Of a DNA stretch of 64,000 nucleotides, positions 1 to 9,727 are shown in pieces. The notes under the pieces are model-generated. The model was not told the origin of the DNA. It made no database searches and saw nothing but the letters and a program-made list of their open reading frames with translations. The stretch comes from Tubiluchus corallicola (lineage: Eukaryota; Priapulida; Priapulimorpha; Priapulimorphida; Tubiluchidae), in contig JAQGDQ010000111.1 in NCBI GenBank assembly GCA_030141605.1, positions 1-64,000 on the forward strand. Reading direction: 5' to 3'. Position 1 is the first letter of the stretch, and the number at the start of each line of letters is the position of its first letter. The position numbers and the translations under genes are program-made.

Positions 1-422
1 ATAGTCATAGTCATTTATTTCACCATACACATTTACAGGTTACATATACAATATCAGTGAAAGGGCCTACAATGGATATAATACAAATAAAAAATACTGC
101 ACAGAAAAGCCTCAAGCACTATTTACTTATACACGAATGTAAATGTGTTGTGGGCAATCAAAAAGCAGGGCTTGTTAGATTGTCCCACACAGTGATAGAG
201 AAAAAAAAGTAATGGAGATAATCTGAAAATTTAAAGTGAATAAAAAAAACGTTAGTGCTTAAAATGGAATGATGTAATGAATGAAACTCATATATGGAAT
301 GATATAAAAGATAGAAAGACTATTATTTTTTAATAGTATGTAAAATTAAAATAACTTGATTAAGTTAACACCACTGTTTTGCAACTACTGTGAGGATGGA
401 TACAGATAGAAATTTTAATTGC

Positions 423-2160
423 TCACTGATACTTACTTAAAATTTGATTTTTTAGCATTATTTTAAATCTAGTAATAGATCTGCTATTTTTTGCAGATTG
501 ACAAATCTCATTCCAGACTTTTGGTCCTTGATATATTATAAAATGTTTAGCTATGTTGGTTCTACAGAAAGGCACAATGTATTGATTAAATCCTGTATTA
601 TGTCTCTTAGATGCCAATTTGACAGGAATTGCAAAAAACTTAGGAAATAGTCTATTATTGCATATTGCATTTATACATGAATACTGCAATATTCAATTTG
701 ATTAAATCATCTAATTGCATAATTCTACATTCACGGTAAAGAAGTAAAGGTACTTCACTGCGTTTCATTAGGCCATACATTAACCTTAAAAATTTTCGTT
801 GCAACGTTTTTAAGCATATTAGTTTAGATGGATATGTGGGGCCCCAAATAATGCTGCAGTAATTGAGATAAGATAAAACCAGACTATTATACAAGATTAG
901 TAAGTGTTCTTTCGAAAGACTGTGTTTCATGTGAGTAATGATGCCTATATTTTTAGCAATTTTAAGTCTGATGTAAGAGATATGTGATTGCCAGTCTAAG
1001 TGTTCATGTATGACAATACCTAAGAATTTAATCTGTTTTACTTGTTGAATATAACTATTTTCAATTTGTAATGTCAAATTTGGCATTCTCTTGTTTCTTG
1101 ATCTAAAAACTACAAATTTAGTTTTGGAAGCATTTAGTGATAATTTATTACTCCTAAACCAGTTTGATATTTGCTGCAATTCATTGTTTATTTCAGCTTC
1201 ATTAACAGTATTGTAATATTTAAATATTAAACTGGTGTCATCAGCAAACTGCAGGATTTTTCCATTATTAATACAATGTTTTATATCATTAATGTACACA
1301 AGAAACAAGAGTGGGCCAAGTATCGACCCTTGTGGAACACCACAAGATATTAATTTTGAGTTAGATATATAGTTATTATACTTTACTGCTTGTAACCTGC
1401 CAGATAGGTAACTTACAAACCAATTATTCGCAACACCTCTTATTCCATAGTGGTATAATTAGTTAATTAAAATTTTATGACCAACAGTGTCAAAAGCTTT
1501 TGATAGATCACAGAAAATACTCACAGATAACTTATTATCTTCAATATCTCTGATTATGTTGGTCAGCATATCAATTAAAGCCATTTCTGTAGTGCTGCCT
1601 TGAAATCCATACTGTGTGTCATTTAATATGCTTTGTTTATGTAAATAATCTGTAAGTTGCAAAGACACACATTTCTCAATAATTTTCGAAAAACATGGCA
1701 GTAATGAAATGGGCCTATAATTATTTATACAGTGTGGATCATCAGCTTTATGAATAGGAACTATTATGGACTGCTTTAGCTTATTAGGGACAATTCCAGA
1801 GGTAAGTGATAAATTAATAATATGGGTTGAAGGTATGGCAATATATTCAATAATATCAAGCATTATTCTGGGAGAGAGCTGATCAATACCGGTACTTTTA
1901 TTTGGGTGGAATGACTTGCAGATTCTAATGATTTCATCTTTAGTTACAGGTTGAAAGAAGAAGGAATGTGGGTAATTTCCTTTAAGATAAGAATTTGGGT
2001 CAGTATTTGTAGGTTCAATGTTGTTTGATAATAAAGGGCCAATGTTTACAAAGTAGTCATTAAAAGCATTAGCAATTATATTTTTGTCATTAGTTAAATG
2101 GTCATTTACTTTTATAGAAGCAGGCAAGGATTCACGAGATTTATGCATCAATTCCTTCAT
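423..2160 (-). pseudogene. Reverse transcriptase part of the minus-strand retrotransposon, frame broken
   Basis: The RT domain is spread over three open segments (1459-2160, 655-1308, 423-689). The first has the NNYRPISLL motif and DLSKAFDTV and stops at a TAA where the sense codon would be Lys. The second has GVPQGSILGPLLF and the catalytic FADDT. The third is the C-terminal tail, displaced by a 7-bp duplication (ATGCAAT repeated) near 665. Each lesion is a single small event in otherwise open sequence, so the copy is young. It cannot make a full RT as it stands. Confidence 0.85.
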
Positions 2161-3677
2161 TACATTCCAGGTTTTTTTATATTATTTTGATAAGTTAGTA
2201 ATTTCTGTTGATAATAGTTTTGCTTGGAAATTTTTATCAATTTAGTAAGTTGATTTCTGTACTGTGTATATTGTTCCTTGTTGATTTTGTTTTTAAGCAC
2301 AGATCGATAAAGTTTGTTTTTATGTTGAATGCTTTTTAACATAGCTTTAGTTACCCAAGGTTTTTTTATTTTAGGTAGTAATTGGTCAGCTGAAGTTTTA
2401 ACATGAGTATGGTAAATATTGCTTAACATTTCATGAAATTTTTCATATGCTGAATCCGGATCATTATTATTTAATAGAATTTCGTTCCAACATATGGTTG
2501 ATAAATCTGAAATAATTTTTCCTTTGACGTGTTCATTATATAAAATTTTTTTGATAAACTGTGTATCAGTTAAGTCTAGATTGAAATCAGCAATCATAAA
2601 ATTTGGTAAGTGGTCCGATATATCAGTCAATAAGTTACCAGCTATGTGATTATGTTCCAAGTTATTTATCCATATGTTATCTATGAGAGTGGCTGTGAGA
2701 CTAGTTATTCTTGTTGGTCGAGTAATAACAGGAAAAATAAAACTTGAAATCATTGTGTCTAAAAAGTAATTTGTGTCATTGTGGGTAGCATGATTTAATA
2801 AATTTATATTGAAATCACCCGTAAGAATTAAGTGTTTAGATTGGCAATTTAATGAATTGAGTATTGTTGTAAGTTTGTCAATAAACGTTACAGGATTTTC
2901 ACCTGGTGGTCGATAAATAACGCCTATTATAATATTTTTAGTTTGAACACAATTAATCTCTATAAATAATGATTCCATATGTTTATCAGATAAATTATAC
3001 TGCTTCAAAACAGTGAAAGCTAATTCCTGGGAAATAAATATGGCAACACCACCACCAGCTTTATGTGTACGATTATTGTATGCTAATTTGTAGCCTGGTA
3101 AGTTACATAATATGCCATGTTCCTCAGCTGACCATGTTTCAGTTAATGCAATAATTGAATATTTAATATTGAGTAACTGAAGATAGGCACATAAGTGATC
3201 ATAATTTTTTTGTAAACTACGCACATTTAAATGTAAAACGGACAGAGGAGATTTAAATTTTAAATTGTTAATTAGAGAGTTGAATTGTTGGTCATCATAT
3301 TTGCTGGCTTTAATACTATTTAGTCCGTTAAAATAATGTTGATCTGGATCCAGATCAGTAATGGGCAGAGAGTCGAATATGTCATTACTTTCAAATAGGT
3401 TTAAATTAAGTAATTTATTGTCTATTATATATCCAATATTGGAATACCTAGTGATTAAGTTGAATTCGTCGTCATCAGTGATATTGTTAAAGGGGAGAAT
3501 AGTTTGCAGACAAAAGTGACAGAACCAGTTATTATTATTGTTAGCTAAATTGTTGTAATCGGTCAAAGTTAAATTTGTACATTTAAGATGCATCCATTGC
3601 TCACAGCAATTGCAAAACAGTCCAAGTTGGTTATTTTTAACAGGCTTAGTACATGATGAACATGGAAATTTAGTCAT
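2160..3677 (-). CDS. Retrotransposon PHD finger plus AP-type endonuclease ORF (505 aa)
   Basis: Residues 1-57 form a Cys/His-rich PHD-type finger. It starts with a CSSC pair, continues through CNCC and HLKC, and ends in WFCHFC. After an acidic linker, residues about 140-370 form an exonuclease-endonuclease-phosphatase domain: LHLNVRSL near the start, LTETW with the catalytic Glu, GGGVAIFI, GVIYRPPG, GDFNINL, and a terminal SDHLP with the catalytic Asp and His. The frame closes at NIKKPGM where an A-run has slipped; beyond it the sequence continues in another frame into the RT. Start ATG at 3675-3677. This is retrotransposon coding sequence, not a host gene. The endonuclease motifs look complete, so decay is recent and mostly in the RT. 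Confidence 0.85.
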   Translation of the reverse strand: MTKFPCSSCTKPVKNNQLGLFCNCCEQWMHLKCTNLTLTDYNNLANNNNNWFCHFCLQTILPFNNITDDDEFNLITRYSNIGYIIDNKLLNLNLFESNDIFDSLPITDLDPDQHYFNGLNSIKASKYDDQQFNSLINNLKFKSPLSVLHLNVRSLQKNYDHLCAYLQLLNIKYSIIALTETWSAEEHGILCNLPGYKLAYNNRTHKAGGGVAIFISQELAFTVLKQYNLSDKHMESLFIEINCVQTKNIIIGVIYRPPGENPVTFIDKLTTILNSLNCQSKHLILTGDFNINLLNHATHNDTNYFLDTMISSFIFPVITRPTRITSLTATLIDNIWINNLEHNHIAGNLLTDISDHLPNFMIADFNLDLTDTQFIKKILYNEHVKGKIISDLSTICWNEILLNNNDPDSAYEKFHEMLSNIYHTHVKTSADQLLPKIKKPWVTKAMLKSIQHKNKLYRSVLKNKINKEQYTQYRNQLTKLIKISKQNYYQQKLLTYQNNIKKPGM

Positions 3678-3760
3678 GATGATGATGAAAATGATGTAAT
3701 ATGATAAAAAATAAGAAAAAAAAACAACAAATTAATGAGTATGGGGTCAGAAGTAAAAAA

Positions 3761-4635
3761 AAAAATATAGGCATATGTGATAATCTGGAGTTGAAGTGTT
3801 TACATGAAAAAGCCATAAATGTTTAAAAATTTCGACTCATAAATTTAATGTTATTACCATTCTACAATAGTGTTTAAGGCCAAAACAGAAAATTTAACGA
3901 GAAAAGTATACGTATAAAAACATAAAACTGTCTACCTATGAAATATTTGTGGAAGTGCACGTGCAAGCTCGCACACATGCACACTCAAACAATTAAAACC
4001 CACTCAGCTCCCCTCACATCCACAATCACACGCTCACGCACATGTACGAGCTGTACACGCACACGAGCATTTAAGTTTCAACACAATTATAGAATTTACA
4101 AGTAATTTATATGTAAATGTAGAAACAGTACAATGTTTTTCAATGTATTAATCTTTTACGAAAGTGTATACTGCATAATGACCTACAAAACCGGTAATAG
4201 CATTTTATACATTCAAATGTTCAGGCATTCACTAAGATTTTTGCACTCAAACAATTTTTTTTTTGCTTATTCAATTGTTCAGGGAATCACTACAAATATG
4301 CACGCATACACTTGGATTCAAGGACATCTAATCTGACTAATCAAAACGCACACAGTTACTAATAATCATGCACCGATTTTATGAAATGAAACCTTCGCAG
4401 ATCAAGGGACTTTTCCGTTAGAATCAGAGTTAACATGACATTGATACACACAATAATTGTACAATAATGTTCAGTGTGTACTAATCAAGTTAGCAAAGTA
4501 GGGTACAGTACTGTTGCATATACCTAAATGTTCAAGCTTAATCGATAAATTAAAAATATGAAACGGAATTTGCATAAAAATAAGCTATACTATAGACGTA
4601 TGACGGGGTAATATGTTAAAGTTAAAGAAAATAAG
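3761..4635. other. Spacer between two head-to-head retrotransposon copies
   Basis: No gene was seen. The left part may be 5' UTR of the minus-strand element. A stretch around 3955-4070 is rich in CACA/GCACAC alternating purine-pyrimidine sequence. The short open frame at 4133-4336 has no recognisable features. Confidence 0.4.
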
Positions 4636-5990
4636 AAATTAATATCTTGTGGTGTTCCACAAGGGTCGATACTTGGCCCACTCTTGTTTCTTGTGTACAT
4701 TAATGATATAAAACATTGTATTAATAATGGAAAAATCCTGCAGTTTGCTGATGACACCAGTTTAATATTTAAATATTACAATACTGTTAATGAAGCTGAA
4801 ATAAACAATGAATTGCAGCAAATATCAAACTGGTTTAGGAGTAATAAATTATCACTAAATGCTTCCAAAACTAAATTTGTAGTTTTTAGATCAAGAAACA
4901 AGAGAATGCCAAATTTGACATTACAAATTGAAAATAGTTATATTCAACAAGTAAAACAGATTAAATTCTTAGGTATTGTCATACATGAACACTTAGACTG
5001 GCAATCACATATCTCTTACATCAGACTTAAAATTGCTAAAAATATAGGCATCATTACTCACATTAAACACAGTCTTTCGAAAGAACACTTACTAATCTTG
5101 TATAATAGTCTGGTTTTACCTTATCTCAATTACTGCAGCATTATTTGGGGCCCCACATATCCATCTAAACTAATATGCTTAAAAACGTTGCAACGAAAAT
5201 TTTTAAGGTTAATGTATGGCCTAATGAAACGCAGTGAAGTACCTTTACTTCTTTACCGTGAATGTAGAATTATGCAATTAGATGATTTAATCAAATTGAA
5301 TATTGCAGTATTCATGTATAAATGCAATTATAGACTATTTCCTAAGTTTTTTGCAATTCCTGTCAAATTGACATCTAAGAGACATAATACAAGATTTAAT
5401 CAATACATTGTGCCTTTCTGTAGAACCAACATAGCTAAACATTTTATAATATATCAAGGACCAAAAGTCTGGAATGAGATTTGTCAATCTGCAAAAAATA
5501 GCAGATCTATTACTAGATTTAAAATAATGCTAAAAAATCAAATTTTAAGTAAGTATCAGTGAGCAATTAAAATTTCTATCTGTATCCATCCTCACAGTAG
5601 TTGCAAAACAGTGGTGTTAACTTAATCAAGTTATTTTAATTTTACATACTATTAAAAAATAATAGTCTTTCTATCTTTTATATCATTCCATATATGAGTT
5701 TCATTCATTACATCATTCCATTTTAAGCACTAACGTTTTTTTTATTCACTTTAAATTTTCAGATTATCTCCATTACTTTTTTTTCTCTATCACTGTGTGG
5801 GACAATCTAACAAGCCCTGCTTTTTGATTGCCCACAACACATTTACATTCGTGTATAAGTAAATAGTGCTTGAGGCTTTTCTGTGCAGTATTTTTTATTT
5901 GTATTATATCCATTGTAGGCCCTTTCACTGATATTGTATATGTAACCTGTAAATGTGTATGGTGAAATAAATGACTATGACTATGACTAA
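4636..5990 (+). mobile_element. 5'-truncated copy of the same non-LTR retrotransposon, inverted
   Basis: This copy is almost identical to the reverse complement of 1 to about 1355. It starts at AAATTAATATC, just before the GVPQGS motif, and ends with the same TGACTA tail. Its open frame (4684-5562, 292 aa) covers the FADDT motif and the RT C-terminus without interruption. It differs from the minus copy by only a handful of substitutions and lacks the 7-bp duplication. 5' truncation is the usual outcome of target-primed reverse transcription. No obvious target-site duplication was found. Confidence 0.92.
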
Positions 5991-6167
5991 TGCAAAGTGG
6001 CCACAGAAGTTTAAACGGTTCATAGCTGGCTAAGCTAAAGTCGTTTGTCTTGCAGTGACACACCTGCCGGCTTATGAACTCTCGTTACAAAACAATCTAA
6101 ATTTAGACTACCAACGCCAAATAAACTAAACAATGTTGCCAGAGAAAAATTCCTCAACAATTCATAG

Positions 6168-7925
6168 ATATCCTTGTTGCTTCCCTACGGCAAGTGGAAA
6201 AACTGGGAGACTTAACTCAAGCGGAAACTGCCGACATGTTTTCCACGGCTCAAACCATAGAGGCGAGACTTACTCCACACTACAGTGCGACTTCAGCGAC
6301 AATAGCAATTCAAGTAATTACATTATTATTACAGCAGTATTTTTTAAGAGTAAGAGAAAGAAGTTATTTTTTTACTCGGTCACTTTACAAATGGTTACAT
6401 ATGACTATGGTGGTTTAGATAAAGGCCCAAGATGTTAGTTACAGGAAGATACAGGAAATAAGACAAATTAAATAGCAGTTACAAAATAGTAATTACAACA
6501 GTCTACAGTGCATTAAAAGAGTAAGAGAAAAGAACTTACGATTAGACATTCAAGTAAAGCATATTGACATATAGAAGAATTTTGCGCCCTCTTACTCTTG
6601 CATCTGAGGACAATTGCCCCTGCACCTCACTTTGTAACTGTAAATTGTAAATGAGGAATTTATTTAATTCATTTATTGCACTGATGGAATAAACACATTT
6701 TAAATGGGTGTTATCAAAAAAATGCAAGTTGTATACAGAAACAATGACATTAGCCTCATTGCGACCTCTTATCTTTGTTGAAGGCCAGGTGGAATGATCG
6801 GTGGTCATTCTATATTATTTGTTGTTATTATTCAGGATGGAGTTGATGCAGGGCAGAGCGTTCCTCATGTGCACATTCATGTTCTACCACGAAAACCAAA
6901 TGACTTCCAGGCAAACGATGACGTTTATGAAAAGGTAATTTAAGTAGATTCACTATACTCATTATAATACGGATGTACAGAACATACACATTTTAGCAGG
7001 TTTAGCAGCATCTGTAATACATTTCGAAAAGTCTAGCAGCTTTACTAGCACCACAAAACACTTAGAAGCCTAGAAGCACTTGATAATTGTAGTTCCTTCT
7101 AAATTTCCTTTTAAAAACATATTGAATTTCTCTTTTCTGTTTAATTGATCGAAAGTGTTAATTGACTTATCTGTTGACTGGCTGCTTGGTTTTTCGATTT
7201 GCTGGCTAGTTGTTTTTTGTTGAGCGAGTTGTTGGATGGATGGGTAGCTAGTTTGTTGGTCCAACTAGTTAGTTAGCTGGACACTAATTGGTTGGTTGGA
7301 CGATTGACTGATTGCTTGTTTGAATGACTGACTGAGAAGTTTTTTTCGTTAATTAGCAAGGAACCTAATAAACTCTGTCCTTAAAACAGTATCAAGAATG
7401 TAGACAATCCAAAGAAGGCAGCATAAAGACCAGGGGTGAGAACTGAATGTAAAAATTCTATTCAAACAATTTTTTAATTCGAACTGAAGCGATTGATTCA
7501 AATAATTCACCACTTCAACTACATATGTTTTCCATCATTAAACAGCATGTAATCAGCACAGTTTAGCTACGATTCGAAATCTTGAAATTTGGTTTGATTC
7601 AAATTCAAAAGACAAAAATTCATCGGATTCAAATTTGCTTTCTAATAGAAAAATGCTCACCCCTACCCTCTACCCAGACCACTCACAATAGTTTGACAAG
7701 ACTTGTTTGTAGGAACATCCCATTCCTGCTACGCACTTCATGAACTAATACTGGCCTGATTAAACACAAAAAACTCATTAAGTGGATGCTTTAGAATAGA
7801 AATTCACAGTCTCCCTTTTTTCTTAGTTAGAGAAACATGACAAAGATCCACAGAGTGAAAGAATGTGGCGCACAGATGAAGAAATGCTAGCTGAGGCTAC
7901 TGAATTGGCAAAACTTTTCAACTGA
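6168..7925 (+). CDS. FHIT: FHIT, bis(5'-adenosyl)-triphosphatase, last three coding exons (5' partial)
   Basis: Exons: 6168-6313, 6836-6934, 7827-7925, each bounded by AG/GT. FHIT hydrolyses diadenosine polyphosphates such as Ap3A and is known as a tumour suppressor in vertebrates. The first exon gives LRQVEKLGDLTQAE and ends ATIAIQ. The second starts DGVDAGQSV and carries the histidine triad HVHIHVLPRK, whose central His forms the nucleotidyl intermediate in this family. The last ends ELAKLFN and stop. The exon junction after IAIQ, immediately before DGVDAGQ, fits the human protein (SMQ then DGPEAGQ) without a gap. The exons encoding the N-terminal half are not visible in the window; if the gene is intact they lie to the left, with the retrotransposons in an intron. 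I cannot tell whether it is part of a NitFhit fusion, as in flies and worms. A polyadenylation signal is at 8128. Confidence 0.93.
6314..6835 (+). other. FHIT intron
   Basis: Intron between the exon ending IAIQ and the exon carrying the histidine triad, starting GTAATT and ending TTATTATTCAG. Nothing further was recognised. Confidence 0.8.
6935..7826 (+). other. FHIT last intron
   Basis: 892-bp intron from GTAATT to TTTTCTTAG. It contains a simple stretch around 7190-7330 with many TTGGT, GTTAG and ACTGA units and no gene. Confidence 0.8.
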
Positions 7926-8127
7926 TTGTGATTTAGCTGCCAGTCATGGTGCTCAATTACTATAAAATACCACAATGGATATATAAGTTGATGTACTTTG
8001 TTTCTATCAGGGAATATAGATTGGAATTCCATTTAATGCAAAATAGTATAGCACACTTTAATAGTGGGATTTAATTTGATGTGAGTTTCAGTTTAATAGA
8101 CTGTGTTTAGCAGCAATAAGCCCTATC

Positions 8128-8133
8128 AATAAA
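8128..8133 (+). terminator. Likely FHIT polyadenylation signal (AATAAA)
   Basis: AATAAA lies about 200 bases after the FHIT stop codon, a normal 3' UTR length. Confidence 0.55.
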
Positions 8134-8168
8134 TGTATAGGTGATATTTGATATTTCTCATTTTGGTA

Positions 8169-8184
8169 TTTATTTGTATTTATT
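8169..8184 (-). terminator. Possible AUH polyadenylation signals (two AATAAA on the minus strand)
   Basis: TTTATT occurs twice on the plus strand, at 8169 and 8179. I see no canonical signal between these and the AUH stop at 9728. If used, the AUH 3' UTR is about 1.55 kb, spans the 93-bp tandem repeat, and ends within 40 bases of the convergent FHIT signal. Confidence 0.35.
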
Positions 8185-8929
8185 TTAATCATAACAAATT
8201 AACACAATAATAAAAAAGCTACAACATAATGAAACCGTGAACTCTGCTTCTGGTCCTTATTGCCTGCTGACATGGTAATTGTGATTAACATCTTTTTTTC
8301 TAAAAGAAATATCACAGTGATTTATTTGTCTAAAATTGTTTACTCCCTAGACCCTTCTTAATGTTAAAAATATTGGTTTTGTTTATTTGTAAAAATATAA
8401 GTAAACCCACAAGACAGAATGCTCAGTATGGTCCCCCATTTCATGGATGAAAATTTGTTTGATTTCAATTTGGTACTTTTCTCCTGTTACACATTATGGT
8501 GTCATAAAGTTACATACTTGAGTCCCAGTCAGCGCTTGTGATATTTCACATACATATAGGGAAAAGGGAACAACTGATTGGACATGGTGTGCACTTAGCA
8601 GCCAAAGTCAACCATTACTAAGCATGTTCAGTAAATGGATTGGTGAACATCTAGAAAACTACCTCCAACTGTTTCGTTTGTGATGATCTCTCACTGAGAC
8701 AAGATTTACATGAATCCAAACGTCAGTACGACATCTGTGCCTGTTCGGTTCACTGCACCTTACACTATTTTTCTCGATAGTTTGCTAGATTTTCGGCCCA
8801 CCACTTTCATTTAACAGTAATGGTAGGTTTTGCATTTAAGTGTTGAATCCCAGTTTGCAAAGTGCTGAACAACGTATAAAAAGTCTTCAATTTTAAGTTT
8901 AAAAACAACATTTATATTCATGATCAATA

Positions 8930-9272
8930 GGTTTTATAAATACTGAGTGAATGTAACAAGTCATTATATCAACGTAATAAAATCATGTACAATTAGTTAA
9001 ACCACTGTATTCATGTTCAGTAGGCCTTATAAATACTGAGTGAATGTAACAAGTCATTATATCAATGTAATAAAATCTTGTACAATTAGTTAAACCACCG
9101 TATTTATGTTCAGTAGGCCTTATAAATGCTGAGTAATGTAGCAAGTCGTTATACCGATGTAACAAAATTTTGTACAACTACATAAACCACTGTATTCATG
9201 CTCAATGGGCCTTATAAATGCTGAGTGAATGTGACAAGTCATTATACCGGTGTAACAAAATCTTGTATAACA
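8930..9272. repeat. 93-bp tandem repeat, about 3.7 copies
   Basis: The unit runs from CTTATAAATACTGAGTG through CATTATATCAAYG to ATTCATGTTCAGTAGG. It recurs at 92-93-bp spacing (TACTGAG/TGCTGAG at 8941, 9034, 9127, 9219) with increasing divergence towards the right. It lies between the convergent FHIT and AUH genes. Confidence 0.85.
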
Positions 9273-9727
9273 AGTTATTATAGTTGATTTTTATGAAAAT
9301 AGAACAATTTTTGTTGTAATAAAAATAGCAGCATAAATAATAACAGTTTTTATATTGTATTATAAACAATACTGCTTCTGTTTGATAATTTACAGCATGA
9401 TTCTGTACTTAGCTGGGTATCGTTCCTCACATAGCAGTCAGAGTATTGCCGGTTTATCCACAACAAAACTGGAAACTGATTTTACACTGGAGAGGAGTCA
9501 TGTAGTGCTACAGATTAAATTTTCACCAGTACTTTACAGGCTTACAGACTTTTAAACTCGATTATGCTGTATACATCTCGATTATTGCAGACCAACAGCC
9601 GGATCACTGATGTTACGCTACAAATTAGCACCTTGTAACTAATCACCATCTCTTTTTAGAACCTACAAGGATCGATCTCACATACACGGGAGTTTTTTTT
9701 TGCTTTTTCAACTCATTTTCAAGTTTT

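Larger units (their letters stand above)
1..3760 (-). mobile_element. Non-LTR retrotransposon (Jockey-superfamily type), near full length but decayed
   Basis: Read on the minus strand, this element has an N-terminal PHD-type zinc finger, an apurinic-type endonuclease, a reverse transcriptase, and a 3' UTR ending in AATAAATGAC followed by TGACTA units. The PHD finger and endonuclease lie in the frame at 2160-3677 and the RT follows at 423-2160. The RT frame is broken three times: a one-base slip in an A-run near 2170, a stop replacing a lysine near 1460, and a 7-bp duplication near 665. The other copy in this window lacks that duplication. The RT motifs GVPQGS and FADDTS are intact. The domain order fits the CR1/L2/Crack group, but I did not assign a clade. 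The right end (5' UTR start) is approximate, and the left end lies at or beyond the window edge. Confidence 0.9.
1..5990. repeat. 1.35-kb inverted repeat made by two retrotransposon 3' ends
   Basis: Positions 1-1355 and 4636-5990 are inverted copies with very high identity, separated by about 3.3 kb. The two retrotransposons therefore face each other 5' to 5', so transcripts across the region could fold into long double-stranded RNA. Confidence 0.85.
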
